Positions 32,259 through 45,021 of a stretch of DNA of 64,000 nucleotides are shown piece by piece. The notes under the pieces are model-generated. The model ran no database searches. It was not told where the DNA came from and was given only the letters and a program-made list of their open reading frames with translations. Source of the DNA: Larix kaempferi (Eukaryota; Streptophyta; Pinopsida; Pinales; Pinaceae); assembly GCA_027924585.1 (NCBI GenBank), contig BSBM01000252.1, positions 8,370,001 through 8,434,000 on the forward strand, given 5' to 3'. The translations under genes and the position numbers were made by a program. Position 1 is the first letter of the stretch. The number at the start of each line of letters is the position of its first letter.

Positions 32259-33899
32259 CAGGTTAGAAAAAGCAGAAAGTGGCACCTGAGAAAGGAGATG
32301 GATTGTTTGACTATAGGTAAAAACATCGGACTGGAAGAGATTGCGGCCCTTACTCTGAAAGGCCTGGTGGGAAAATTTAGCTACAGGGCTATGAACCCCT
32401 ATGACATCAACCACTGGGTAGCTGCAACTTGGTCTCCATTAATAGGGTACAAACCCAAGGTCCTCATCTTAAAAAATGATTGGTATAGTTTCTTCTTCAA
32501 ATCGGAAGAACATGCAGGTCTTATCTTGGAAAAAACCTGGATCAGAGGACATGGAATTCTTATGATGAAAAGGTGGTATTCGAGTTTCGACCCGGACACA
32601 AAGAGTTTTAGATTCATGCACCTAAGGGTACACCTTCCGAGATTCTCTCTAGCACTCTGGAATGTGGAGGCATTTTCGGCTGTAGGGAACTACATTGGCA
32701 AATTATTCCATATCATGATACTCTCAAAGGCTCAGACATAACGGTTGGGCAAGTGCTAGTAGAGATTGATATGTCCAAAGGGCTATTGGAGAAACTTTAT
32801 ATCGACTAGAGGGAGAAAAAATTCACAGAAACACTGGATTATTGGGGTCTGCCCTTTTGTTGCTCGCGATGTCATGCTGTTGGCCATTTATGGAAGGAGT
32901 GTAGTGTGTTTGGCTCAGATTCAGAGGAAGCAGGATCAATGGACGAGGTATATTCTTGGACATCTAATGGGGGATCGGGTTCGGAAGATTCTTCGACGAG
33001 ATAGATCACTCCCCTGCATTCTGGGAAACCCATACTAAACAACTGGATACCATATCCACTGTCATTAATAAGCAAGCTTAAAACTTTGGCTCCTATTTTT
33101 GTGGATGCACTATTTGTTGATGAGAGAGAATTTATGCAAGGTTTAGAGGGAAAGGGAACAAGGATTGGGGATGAAGTCATTGGTGGTGGTCCATATTTCT
33201 ACCAAGGAATTATGGTTGCCGATAATGGGTTGTAAGATCCATTAAATGTCAAGAGTCAGGCTATAATCCCGGAATACACCTTTCACAATTCATCTCCAGA
33301 GCAGGATAGACCTAATGTTGTTCCGCCTTCACCAACTATGCAACTTTCCCTGTCAGCTCTCCTGAAATATCTAGGAAAAAACACATCTCCACTGCAAGTA
33401 CATCTTGGGGTGGTGCTAAATAATCCTTTGAGTTTTTCTAAACATATAGAAGATAAACATAAGTGCTCAATGGACCAGAGGGAATATGTTTCTCCACTCG
33501 ACTTGAAAAATGAGCTTAATCCGCCCAGGACATCTTACTGTACTATTTAAAAAAAACCCTACTCTCATTACATATATTGGGAACATGCCAGTGGTTAAGG
33601 GGAAGGGTCTTGCATCTGAAGAAGAGTTTGAAAATACCTTAGATATGAGACATGCGAAAGGAATACTCTATGGAGATCTGGCACATAACCTTTCTCCAGT
33701 CAAAACGAGGAGTGCAAGGAAGGGGAAATTATCCAAGGCGGTGGAGGCTAAAATCACCCCTCTAAGTGAGGATGAACCTGTATCTTCATCTACAAAATCA
33801 ACAAGGGCGCTTAGAGGCATGAAAGCCCTGGCAAGGGTTAGGAAATTATCATTATGTCCCACAACATTAGAGGGATTGGGGGCCCTCAGAAAACATTAG
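32256..33899 (+). pseudogene. LINE ORF1 with DUF4283-like domain and CCHC zinc knuckle
   Basis: ORF1 proteins bind LINE RNA. From 32256 the frame gives the DUF4283 pattern: YDINHWVAATWSPLIGYKPK, EEHAGLILEKTWIRGHGILM, FDPDTKSFRFMHLRVHLPRF, VEAFSAVGNYIGKLF. A frame change near 32715 continues with ITVGQVLVEIDMSKGLLEKL, a stop, then the knuckle CSRCHAVGHLWKEC (32861-32902) and an acidic Ser-rich stretch. Later parts (33510-33899) are Lys/Ser-rich (VKTRSARKGKLSKAVEAKIT). At least three stops and two frame changes interrupt it. Order and spacing fit a plant L1 ORF1, and ORF2 begins close to its end. Confidence 0.75.
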
Positions 33900-34697
33900 C
33901 CCTTAAGAGATTAATGGAGAAAGAGAATCCGGATTTGATATTCCTACAAGAGACTATGGCTACAGCTGAAAAGACTCAGCTATTTTTATTAAACTAAAGA
34001 AGGACTGGGCAGTTGTATCGACGGACTCAGCGGGTCTTTCGAGTGGACTCCTAGCTTCCTAGAAACCTAGGACATGTAACCTATTTGGTTCTGTCATTAT
34101 GCTTGGTATTAAACTAACTGGTTATGTTACTGGATTTACTGGAATTTTGAATTTTATAAATTGCTATGCCCCTTATCAGGACCGTAAGGGTTTTTGGGAC
34201 TGTGAGGAAGTGGCAGCAATCTTGGAGGACAAACACTTGGTGCTCGGGGCCCGGATTTGAATCTTACGCTATCACCAGCGGAAATTTGGGGATCCAATGC
34301 ACGACATGATCCTTTAGGGAATTTCTTCAAGGATCTGTTCAATGCGACTGGGTTAGTAGATATTGAACCCCTCCCACTTGGTACTACGTGGAGTAATGGA
34401 AGACTAGGTGCGGATAGAATTTCAAAAAGATTAGACAGGTTTATGCTCGGGGACACACTAGTGGATTCGGTGCACAAATACAGATCCTGGATTGATAAGG
34501 CATTTATTTCGGATCACAGTCCAATATTTTTGGAAGTCAACTTTGAGGGTAAAAGATTGTATTATCCTTATAAGTTTAATCATATGTGGATCAAGCATGT
34601 GGCCTTCAAGAACATGGTTCATCAGATATGGGTGGAGTTTGAGAATCAAGACTTTGATTCCCCTTCGTATATTTGGTCAAAAAACTTAAGAATCTGA
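33854..34697 (+). pseudogene. LINE ORF2: apurinic-type endonuclease domain
   Basis: This domain nicks target DNA to prime reverse transcription. Motifs appear in order across frame breaks: SHNIRGIGGPQKTLALKRLM (Asn), DLIFLQETM (Glu), FINCYAPYQDRKGFWD (Tyr), PDLNLTLSPAEIWGSN (Asp-x-Asn), RLDRFML and FISDHSPIF (Asp-His). Lesions are a stop near 33995, a stop near 34055 and a frame change near 34250. The start is chosen at the ATG (33854) before SHNIRG; it overlaps the end of ORF1 in another frame. Confidence 0.85.
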
Positions 34698-36843
34698 AAC
34701 CAGGGGTTATCAAGTGGGAAAGAATCAGATCTAAAGAACAGAGGCAAGAACTCACTGAGTTTGAGATGGACATTGACATCATACATAAGCGGTATATAGA
34801 TGGGTTATTTCCAGGTCATATTTTTCAATCTTTACAAGCGCTAGAGAAAACGAAATTAAGTATTTTACAAAAAGAGGAAGAAGCATGGCAGCTAAAAAGT
34901 AGTGCCTTGTGGATCAAGCTGGGGGATGGAAACAATAAATATTTTCATAAATTTGTTGATGGGAGGAGGGTACTTAATTCTATTTGGTCTATAAGAATAA
35001 CGGAAGGTGTATGGATAAACACACAATCAGACCTTCAAAGGGAAGCAATAATTCATTTTCAGGAATACTATCGAGACCCTGAGGTTCAAGTGATAAGGGA
35101 ACAAATACAGGTGATCAGGGAAATGCCGCAATTTTTCTCAGATCAGGAGGGAGAGGAGGTATACAATCAGGTAACACTATTGGAGATTCATAAAGTCTTG
35201 AAGGGATTTGCAAAAGAAAAAAGCCCCAATCCAGATGGATGGACCGTGGAGCTTTACTTGGAATTTTTTGAGATTATGGGGGATGATCTACTGGCCATGG
35301 TGGAAGACACCGGAGTTTTAGGTAGGACTCTGGAGGCTCTAAACTCAACATATATAGCTTTGATCCCTAAATCATCCAACCCGTCATCATTCAATGAGTA
35401 CAGACCAATTTCATTATGCAATCTGGCGTACAAAATTGTGGCTAAGATCATAGCAAACCGTATCAAGCCGGTGCTATCTAAATGCATTTCAAAAGATCAA
35501 TTTGCATTTTTTTCTAATAGGCAGATACTTGATGCTGTAGGGGTTGCACAAGAAACATTTCATAGTATATAATCCTGGAAGCTTAAGGCACTTATCCTTC
35601 AGTTAGACCTATCTAGGGCATATGACAAAGTTAACTAGAGATTTCTTCAGCTGGATTTGATACAAATTGGAATCCCATGGAAGGAAATGAAGTGGATCAT
35701 GGCGTGTGTAACTTCCATCAAGTACGCAGTTCTGATAATGGAATCCCTACGAATTTCTTCTCATGCTCACATGCTCTAAGGCAAGGATGCCCTTTGTATC
35801 CACTTCTATTTCTAATAGTCACCGAAGGGTTGAGTAGATTGCTAATAAAAGCTAAAACAATTGGTGAAATATCAGGCATACATGTTACACAAAACATAGT
35901 AGTTACACATCAAATTTTTGTTGATGATGTGCTGCTATTTAGGGATGCTAAAAAATCTGAATGGGCTTGTATAAAAATTATACTTGATCTTTTCTGCAAA
36001 TCTACTGGAATGGAAATTAATGGTAGTAAATCAAGCTTCTTGGAACACAAGGTGGATCAGGCCATGATGCAGGAAGTCTAGGATATTTTTCCATATGAAA
36101 TGAAGGACCTAGTTTGTGGCACACGCTATCTGGGTTATTTTATTAAGCTTGACACATATACCATCAAGGACTGGTTCTGGATCTTTGAAATATTTGATAG
36201 GCGAATTCATCAATGGTGCTGGAGATGGCTATCCATGGATGGCAGGATCACACTTACCACATCAGTACTGCAGAATCTTGGTGTTTACTGGATTTCATTA
36301 AGTAAAATTCCTAAATCAATCCTCACAGGTATCATAAGGAGAATTCATAAGTTCATTTGGGGAGGCAAAGATATACAAAAAATCCATCTAGTGGAATGGA
36401 GGAAAGTGGCTAGACCATATAAGAATGGTGGGTGGTCTGTAAAGAACATATACTCATTTGCTAAGGCCCTTCGTGCTAAAAGTCTCTAGCAGGCTATCAT
36501 GGTGGAAAATCTATGGGGTGATATCATTAAAGACAAATATTTAAGAGGTCTCTCTACCACACAATGGTTGCGACACCGGGCTTCACCAGTAAGGAATGTA
36601 TCCAACTCCTGGGCGGGCATGACTTCAACAATTTATGTTATGATTGATTGGATGGCGTGGCTCCCAAGAAATGGAAGATCCATCATGATCGAAGAAGACC
36701 CAATAGTGGGAGGACCCAATCGCTTCAGACTTTCGAAGGATCTAATCTACATGCTGCATAACATAGGTTTATATACTCTTCAACATGTGATTTCAGCGGT
36801 CTCAACCACGTCTCAACCTCACTCCCCAACCAAAATTGGATGA
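34673..36843 (+). pseudogene. LINE ORF2: reverse transcriptase domain
   Basis: The linker and fingers read SALWIKLGDGNNKYFHKFVD, YIALIPKSSNPSSFNEYRPI and SLCNLAYKIVAKIIANRIKP. The first catalytic Asp is in LILQLDLSRAYDKVN, reached after a TAA at 35570-35572 and followed by a TAG where Trp is expected. After a frame change near 35740 come HALRQGCPLYPLLFLIVTEG and the active-site box HQIFVDDVLLF, an FxDD variant with both Asp kept. The thumb and connection follow (TRYLGYFI, FIWGGKDIQKIHLVEWRKVA, NGGWSVKNI) to 36843. The order matches plant L1 reverse transcriptases. Stops at 35570, 35636, 36079 and 36487 make it non-functional. Confidence 0.9.
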
Positions 36844-37036
36844 ACGCAGATCAAATGGGTCTCCAGGGTGACATGGATAACGAGTGGCGTAATTATATTC
36901 ATGGTCTATATCGAGGGAATGTTAGATTATCAGAGAGCGTGGATATACCTGTTTGGTTGTGGAATTCGCATTCAGGATGTCTGACAACCAAATTGGCCTA
37001 TGAGGTAATTTTTCAAGCTTCTCCTTTCAGTAAGGA

Positions 37037-37456
37037 GTGGTGCACAGTTTTTGTTGGAGGTGGAAAATTTTGAATAAACTTAAGGTATTCATCTGGTTGA
37101 CCCTTGAAGATCGGATCCTAACCTGGAAAAATTTGCAGAAGCGTGGTTATTATGGACCAAACATTTGCATTCTCTGTAAAAAGGATGAAGACTCAGTCTC
37201 CCATATATTTATGGAGTGTCTCTATATCCTACAGGTTTGGGATTATGTTGGGATTTCCTTTCCTAACATCAGGGTAGGGAAAGGTTCCTCTCCACAGGAT
37301 TACCTGAAAAATATGTTTGCATCATTTGGAAGGCTGGGAGAGCTTTCTATCTACACATTCTGGGAAACGTGGAAGTCTAGGAATCTCCTTATCTTTGAAA
37401 ACAAGTTCACCCTCCCCTATAGCTGTGTTGTGAAAGCTTTGGATGGGTTTTTTTAA
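37037..37456 (+). pseudogene. LINE ORF2: zinc-binding (zf-RVT-like) segment
   Basis: It shows the pattern WKILNKLKVFIWLTLEDRIL, TWKNLQKRGYYGPNICILCK and KKDEDSVSHIFMECLYILQVW, with Cys-x2-Cys then His and Cys spaced as in the reverse-transcriptase zinc-binding family found after LINE and plant retroelement RTs. It continues in frame toward RNase H after a TAA at 37454-37456. Confidence 0.8.
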
Positions 37457-38014
37457 TCTACAGGTAATACAAATGATATACCACTGATTCCTTTATTACG
37501 ACCTGCACCTCTATCCTTTAGGGGTGTAGCTGCTAAATTTGATGGAGCTTCTCAGTCTTCAGGGTCTAAATGTGGTACCGGAGCTATCATAATATTGGAT
37601 AATCAGAGTAGTTATTTTATGGATAATCAGAGTAGCTATTTTATGTGGATGAATTGTGGCATTGGGTCTAACACTAGGGCAAAGTTGGTGGCTCTTTGGA
37701 TGGTGCTTTACTTTGCCAAACTTCTTAAGATCGATTTGGCTCATGTATGTGGGGATTCCAGGATCATCATTAATTAGGTCAGTCATTTGGGGGACATTCA
37801 AGCAATCGTTCTCTCTTCATGGATGTCACAGATTCGGTGTTTACTTATGGAGATGCAAGGGATCTGTTTCCACCACATTTTCTGTGCTGACAATGATGTG
37901 GCTGATTCTATCTCCAGGCGGGGTCTTTCTTCCAGGGATGGCAACATTTTCTTCGAACTCATTGAAGATCATATTCTGAGGGACTCTGGCTCCCTCCCCA
38001 TTTTTCGGGGTTAG
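37457..38014 (+). pseudogene. LINE ORF2: C-terminal RNase H domain
   Basis: It reads AAKFDGASQSSGSKCGTGAI (first Asp), SNTRAKLVALWMVLYFAKLL (Lys where the catalytic Glu of AExxAL is expected), HVCGDSRIIIN (Asp), a TAG at 37775-37777, then DNDVADSISRRGLSSRDGN (final Asp region) and the end at 38014. It stays in one frame apart from the stop. An in-frame 24-bp tandem duplication (37597-37620 and 37621-37644) adds eight codons after the first beta strand. The Glu-to-Lys change alone would probably abolish activity. Confidence 0.85.
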
Positions 38015-39928
38015 CCTCTAGGTGGAGGGTGTTTCCTTTTTTCCTTTTTGATCCATTTTTGTATCTCGGCTTGGGGGGGGTATTCATTTATTTTATTCAT
38101 ATCTCCTTTATATTTTTATCATAGGTTCACATATGGTTTAGGAACATATTGATGGTTTTGGGACGTCCTAAGGTCAAAGGATAGTCAGATGTATGGGTTT
38201 ACAGACATTTTGGGTCAAATTGTATGATATTTTACCTTTGGGTTATCTTCAGGATGCTGAAGAGGATGTAATTTTCCAATATTATATACTAATAGTATAG
38301 AGTTTCTTCTGTGAAAAAAAAGAATGGGGCAAGCATATAGATGATTCTTCAAGCAATTGGTGTTAAGGTTAAAATAGTTTGAGTTTAAATAATTATTGTA
38401 ACTCTTTTTCAAGAAGTTATTTAAGGAGAAAGAAAGTAGTAGAAGGCGTTTTTTTGAGTGGAAGTTTTGTGGATGTATATGCAAAGAATACTCTTTCTAT
38501 ATTAATCAATAGGCCGATTTTGTAGGTGAAAATGATTCTTGTTGATGAATGTGTGGATTATTTTGCTAAAACAACAACATTGAATGGCTGTAAGAGATTT
38601 TTTTTTTATCTTTTTAGATTATTATTTTTGTGATGAATGGTTTTTCTTTCGTTAATTTTTAGTAGTTCATTAATCTTTATTTATTGTTTAGTTGCAGTTA
38701 GTTTATTACCATTATTTTCAAGATAGGATAATTCTTTGTATGAAACTAAATGGAACTATTTATATAACTATAAATGCAAATAGTAGCCTAAGCGTTCGAC
38801 GATTTCACTCGTTCCTGACAACATTTTCCGGCATGAATCCGGTAAAAATATTTAGTTTTGGAATAATAGTGTTTAAATTTGCTTAAGTTGGGTGTCCTAG
38901 GGTATTTGAGGACGTTGAATCCATTTATCCACTCAAAAGCATGATTCAAACAACACAAAATCCATATTTAAGAAAAAAAAAACATAAATCGCTAGATTCT
39001 AGTAAAAAATTCATCGAACGGTTGAAATCCTCGAATGTTTAGACTCTGCCTTTATTCATATATTTATGAGTTATCTCTTATATCTATTTCTTTTAGGTTT
39101 TTATTTAGTTTATTTTCTTTCCTTAGATTAAATATATTTTTATTTTCCATTTAAAGAGAAAAAAGATTAAAAGATAGTCCTTTCAATCTAACTAAAGCCC
39201 AACAAACAAGTCGCTAGGCGATATAATCTAGAGGGTTATACTATACCAAACAAGGTTGAGTCTGATTGGGCCTCTTTTATGGGTTTAACTCATGCAGTTT
39301 GATTTAGGGATTTTTGTCCTGTCAACAGTAGGTCATTATCTAAACTAGCCCAATATGTTAGCTCAACCAGTTGTCGCCAATGTTGTTGAGCATTTAACTA
39401 GTTTTGTGCCAACAAGTACCCAGTTCGAATCCCCTTGGGTTAGGCACAGTAGTTTATGTCAATGGGTTTATTAAGAATAGCATTCACAAATATAAGAAAG
39501 CATCCTTTGAATTTCTTGTAAATTATTTTACTCCCTATAATATTTTTGTCTTAATTACATTGAAATAATTTCATAGATCACTACTTATACCCTTTTTTCT
39601 TTACTAAAATTGATGCACTACGAGAAGTATAAAGTGTTATTATAGTTAAGTGGAATAAGATGCACAACTTGAGTTCATAGTTTTATAAGGAGTGATCTAA
39701 TTGTCTCCGAGGATACAATGTAGCTAGTTGGGCGGAACAATGTTTTCGTGGCCACCAAGATTCGATTCTCTGGCCATCCCTTGATTCCAATGTGAATATC
39801 AAGGCTCGACATATTTCATGTTGAAAAAAATGAGTGATCTAATTGCTACATTAGGAGAAGCATAAAGTGTTCAACATCAAATATTATGAGCATAGATCCA
39901 TCTTAAACTTGGATCTACCAAGCACCGA

Positions 39929-40019
39929 GAGGGATCCAATTTCTTGACGTGTAATTTTTTTTAATCTTATTTTTTTATACATCTAGAAAAAATTTACACC
40001 TCAAGAAATTTGATCCCTC
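39929..40019. repeat. MITE-like inverted repeat, 33-bp arms
   Basis: The left arm 39929-39961 (GAGGGATCCAATTTCTTGAC and onward) and the right arm 39987-40019 (ending TTGATCCCTC) are nearly perfect reverse complements around a 25-base loop. Weaker pairing extends outward. No target duplication is clear. Confidence 0.8.
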
Positions 40020-40570
40020 ATTTTAAAAGTGGACCTGAAATTTTTTTAATTACTTTTTATTTGATTTTAATTAATTACTTTTTTATTTTTGGTAACATAA
40101 TGCTAGTTATGACATCTCTCCCATACTGCATCACTACTCTCAATGCAATTAAAAAAATAAAACATAAATTAAAAAAATAAAACTAGCCTATATCCAAATC
40201 TGAGTGTGAACTAGAATGAAATATTTTTTCTCAAATAATTTTTAGAAATTTTAATGTTTTTTAACATATAGTTATGGAAAGAATGGTAAGAATAACGTCG
40301 AACAATTCACTAAACCCATGGACTTTTTGGATTCCTCACAAGCTACTTTGTTTCCCTTATAAAAGTTAAACTATAGGTTATATTGAAACCTTAATCACTG
40401 TAAAATGTTGCTACATGTCACCTCTTAGAGCTTTATGTTATATATGTGTATCACTTTTCAAAATTCAATGCTTTAATATTTTGTTATAAATTTTATATCA
40501 TTTGCAAAACATTAGTAAATAGGATTAAGAAGCTAAAATATTTTCTTCATGCTTTTAATAATATTTTTTT

Positions 40571-40678
40571 AATATTATCAATTATTATTATGTTGATAAA
40601 CCTTTTTATTTTGAAAAATGGATAAATATTATCAATTATTATTATGTTATTAAACCTTTTTATTTTAAAAAATGGATG
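40571..40678. repeat. 54-bp tandem duplication
   Basis: Two units begin AATATTATCAATTATTATTA at 40571 and 40625, with a few base differences. Confidence 0.88.
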
Positions 40679-41219
40679 AAGATTGGGGATAAAGAATGGG
40701 GATTGGACAATCAAACTAAGTTTAATCATCATGTCCCCTTTTAGTCCTCACCATCCAATCTCAAAGTCGATCAAGGTTTACTATTGCACTCCCACGCAGC
40801 TCTCACCCCTCTTCATCACTTTCGCTGTCACCCCTGCAATTTCCTCTCACTCACTAACTCTCTACCATGGTTCACTAAGAGTATTAACTTTATATTACAA
40901 ATTAAAAAAATTAATCTATAGTTTTATATATTTTATTTTAAAAAATTGAAAATTAGTATCTAATTTTACTTTTATTTTAAAAATAGATTTTTTTCAAAAA
41001 AAAAGCATGTAATTTGTTATTCATATTGAGATCAAAATTACATATCTTTATAATCTACCTCATACATGGACAAAAAGAGATTATTCAGTCCATCAAAACT
41101 ACAAAAAAGCATCTAAAGCCATCATGTCTACCAAAGACTAAAACAACAAAAAGTCGCCCTAAACACACAAGGCTTCAACCTAAAAGCAATTGACAAAACT
41201 TTAAAAAAGACAACAATCC

Positions 41220-42430
41220 AAAGACCTCAAAATACATAATAGGATCCAGAGTGAATAAGTTCATCATCAACAAATTCCTCAAAGTAGAGGAAACCCATCT
41301 GTTCTCCCAATGCTTTCTTAGAGAGAGAGTCTGCCAGCTGATTATAAGTGCAATGTATATGACTTAAAGCGGAGAGAGGTACTGAATCAATTTCTGCACT
41401 CTCAGTATCCAGTGTTGTAAAGCTAAGGAAGTTAGTACTGAGATACCATTTGCTCAGTTTACGATTACCTTTGAATCACTATAAACCTTAAACTCTATAT
41501 ATCCTCTTTTATTTGTAAACCAGAGCAAAGCCTATAATGCTAACAGTTCTGCAAAAGTATTAGATCCTTTACCAACATTCATCCATAAATTAACAAAATG
41601 CTTTATTCTGATTGCCATATAAATACCAACACCACAGATCCATCATTACATGCACCATCAAAAAACCAGTCACTATGTTTTCATCCTGAGAGGGCCTTTT
41701 CAGTATCTTTGGATTCTTCCTGGTTTTATCTTTTTTAAGTTCATTGAAAACAGCTACAATTTTAGCAGCAACAACAGGCAAGTGAAATTTTGAGTCTTGA
41801 AAAATAACCCTGTTGCCTAACTTCCATATTTCCCCTATTATAATAGGAAATATTAGTGCGCAGAGCAAACACAGAACAGAAGGGAACTCACAACACACTT
41901 GTTTATTACTTGCAAATCAAATTACATTTATAATTAATGAATGGTTTCAACAGACTCCGATAAAAGTGGATTTGGAACCACTTATTTTCTAAATAAATAA
42001 ATATATCTGATAACAATATACTAAACATGACATTTCACCATTATTCTCTAACAATTATGAAAAGAAAGATTTTAAATTTTGTTTTTTTACATAGCCAAGA
42101 AAACACAGAATTTTCAAAATTATCCTTCCCCAGACTTACTGTATCCATAGAATGCTGCAGAGTTCAATCCACACCGAGTTTATAACTGAGCAAAAGCAAA
42201 AAAGATGTGACACCGATTCCTCATTGTCACGACATAATATACAGAACCCCATAATATGCAGAGCCCCAGACCATTGAATCCTTTCTTTTGCAAATTGTCC
42301 CAAAAAAAAAAGGATTTTATTATGCAAAGCCAACCAACCAAAGCATTTAACTTTTAGAGGAATCCTCAGACTCCAGAAAATATTAGCCCACCATTTTTGT
42401 TCCAAGCCCTCCATATCTTTCATGAGAACA
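41220..42430 (-). pseudogene. Remnant of a second L1-type LINE (zinc-binding and RNase H end)
   Basis: Read on the minus strand from 42423: PLKVKCFGWLALHNKILFFL, then a zf-RVT-like pattern (CILCRDNEESVSHLFCFCSV), then GEIWKLGNRVIFQDSKFHLP and AAKIVAVFNEL. An RNase H reading follows: FFDGACNDGSVVLVFIWQSE near 41665, KGSNTFAELLAL near 41545, VYSDSKVIVN near 41475 and NQLADSLSKKALGEQMGF near 41310. It is broken by several frame changes and stops. RNase H residues Asp, Glu (AELLAL) and Asp (SDSKVI) are legible here, so this copy keeps the Glu that the larger LINE has lost. Endonuclease and RT are absent, so it is 5'-truncated. Confidence 0.75.
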
Positions 42431-45010
42431 TTGTATGCCTGTTTAGCAGATACATCACCAGCAGCTTTATTTTTCTCCCATATGATGGAATCATTCTAAT
42501 TATTAAGTCTGATACCTGCGCATGAAAGGACCTTAATATAGGCGTCCCATTCATTTGACACAAGATTTGGAAGTTTTAGTTGTTCTGCATTCATCCAATA
42601 TTATTATAAATATAAAATTTGTCAGTCTCTTCTCATTATTAACTTAACACGAATTAGTAAAAAAAATTATTAATTTATTATTATCTAAAATATAATAAAT
42701 CAAGAGCCTTTCCACAGTACCCCAGAACGAACATTGCACAGTAATAGATATACTTGAAATAGGGGCAGGGTTTTAGCGTAATCGCGTGTATATGCTGCAT
42801 TATATCCGTATAAACTTGAAATAGTTGTAGGGCTTGGAGTTTTAATTTTTTGGGCAATAGCGGTTTAGCATATTATGTTAAGGTTTCGGAAGTTAGAATT
42901 TTGAAGGGCAATAGTGTTTTAGCATAATGGGTTGTTAGGGTTTCGCAAGTGGGGTTGCAGCGCTTCGGAAGTGGTAATTTTCCATCACATGAGTGAACAG
43001 CCATTGTTAACTGCAATACTCAAAAAAAAAATTGTTTGTTGGACTTCCCTGGAGTTCTTTAGATGTATATCTTCAATCCGTGTTAGGTTGTTGCTTCAAC
43101 ATTTTTAAGGGTTGTTTGGATTGTTGGTGGGTTTTCTTAACATATATTTATTTATTTAGTTAAGAGAACAGTGTAAAGTATATAAAATTTTAAGGATTTA
43201 TAATTTTTTCAAGCTATGGAAACTTTGTTAATTTTATTAATTATTAAATTTACAATTATAAAAAATATTTAGCCATTTAAAAAAATCAATTTTACTAAAA
43301 ATTGAATAATTGACACAGAAACCATTAAATTGATTTATTAAAAATTGAATAATTGAAACAGAAACCATTAAATTGATTTAAGTTTGTAAATGGCCGTAAG
43401 ACTCCTGTATATTAAACAACTAAAGTGGCTTCTTATATAAACGAGAGCTTTTAAACCACTGACGTGACTTTTTATATAACAACAGCTTTCGGTTTGCAAC
43501 GTGACAAAGTCCCTGTCTCTGTTTTGAAGGGGTATACTCATAAAAATGAAAAGGTCCATGAAAAAATCACAAAATGTGCTTCTGGTGTATTCACAGGTTG
43601 TGCATTGCATTGCACTCTTCCCCACAGAAATTGATGATTGGTTTTTACACAATGCCGACTTGTACCCTTGAAAGCACATACATTATCAACACCAACTGCC
43701 TTTAAAATAATACCTGAGCACCTGTTTGCAATAGAGTTGACACCGATAATGTTGAAGACCTTGTTAGTAATTTAACCATCTTGAAAGAAGTCTCATTTTA
43801 CCTTATCCTAAGAAGAGGCTGACTACCAACTTCCTTTTTGTTGAATAATTCTGAGCTATTTGCTATAAAATCCATAGGGAATTAAAGTATATTTGTTCGA
43901 CCTTGAAATGTGATTGTTTGACCTCGTCTGAACGCAAGCATATACCCAAGCTTATGCAAGAAGACACCTTTATTATGATATAATAACACTCTATTTCAAA
44001 ATGCACAGCCCATGATTTCCTTTTTTCAAACCCAAACCGCATATAAGATAAATGAAGTATGAAGTTCAGCAAAAATGTGATTAAAATCATGACAGAACAA
44101 TTCTGAAAGTGATACAAATCCTAGTTTGACAAAGGAAACCAATCTGAATACAGAATTCAAAACAATTTCGAATCTAGTATTTACAAAATAGGCTGGGTTA
44201 TATTTAAGCTTCCCGAAATTGTTAATCAAAACAAGAAAAAACAAGCGATTCTAGCATCACATTGACATTGATATGCACCCTGAGTCAAGTTAGATTGAAA
44301 TCGAACCCAAACGAGGGATAGGCATTTTTGTTGAAAGTCCCAATCAAACAAATCCTCCAAAATTATTCACTGGAAAAGTGTTGCAAGCAAATGATTCATT
44401 TCAGAGGTTAGCATTTGCTATAAAAGCGCTGTTCATATATTAAACGAGAAAGAGTAAGACAAAATATAAAAAGTAATTTGAGGGTGAAACAAAAGCTCTC
44501 TTCTTGTTTTACGCAATCAAACAAAGCCAATGACATTGGTTTGAAAACCTTTGCAACTACGGTAAAGTTTGCAACCCGTAAAAACTAGAGCTATATATGG
44601 AGTTGTTCTTTCAGTGCCAACCCTTTCAGACTCTAATTCACATTAATCAACCATCTCTAAGGATTCTTCCCAAAACTAGAAGTCCATCAAGCAAGCAATT
44701 CAAAGGCCAAACATTTGATAATTTTGCCCCTCTGGCAAGTTTTTGACGGAATTTAGGGATTATTTTTTAAAACTAGAATTATGTGTTGTTCAAATCATGT
44801 TTCTGAATGTATAAATGGATTCAGCGCCTTTTAATACCCCAGGTTGCCCAGATTAAGCAAGTTTAAACACTGTTCTTTGATATCTTAAATTTTTTTCCCA
44901 GATTGTATCAAAATCATGCCAGAAAATGCTGTCAAGAAAGAGCAAAATCGTCGAACATTTAAGCTACAGGATTCAGAATGTTTGTAGTGAACCCATTACT
45001 GTTTTGAACC
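42431..45010. other. Intergenic region
   Basis: I see no coding sequence I can support. A 43-bp duplication (ATTGAATAATTGAMACAGAA at about 43301 and 43344) is present. 43380-44250 has short minus-strand frames rich in Cys/Ser/Phe without recognisable motifs. Confidence 0.45.
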
Positions 45011-45021
45011 AACCAACCAAA

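Larger units (their letters stand above)
31010..38321 (+). mobile_element. L1-type LINE with C-terminal RNase H, near full length
   Basis: The target duplication GAATGGGGCAAGCA occurs at 30996-31009 and 38322-38335, and the right end is TTCTTCTGTG plus an A run. Between them lie ORF1 (DUF4283-like domain and CCHC knuckle), then endonuclease, reverse transcriptase, a zf-RVT-type zinc-binding segment and an RNase H-like domain. The whole is 7.3 kb, of which about 0.6 kb is a foldback element inserted near the start (31671-32258). Many stops and frameshifts make it inactive. RNase H domains at the C-terminus of plant L1 elements are an established lineage-specific feature. Confidence 0.92.
38336..41200. 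other. Intergenic region between the two LINEs
   Basis: No gene is supported. It is AT-rich with a short inverted-repeat element (39929-40019) and a tandem duplication (40571-40678). Confidence 0.5.
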
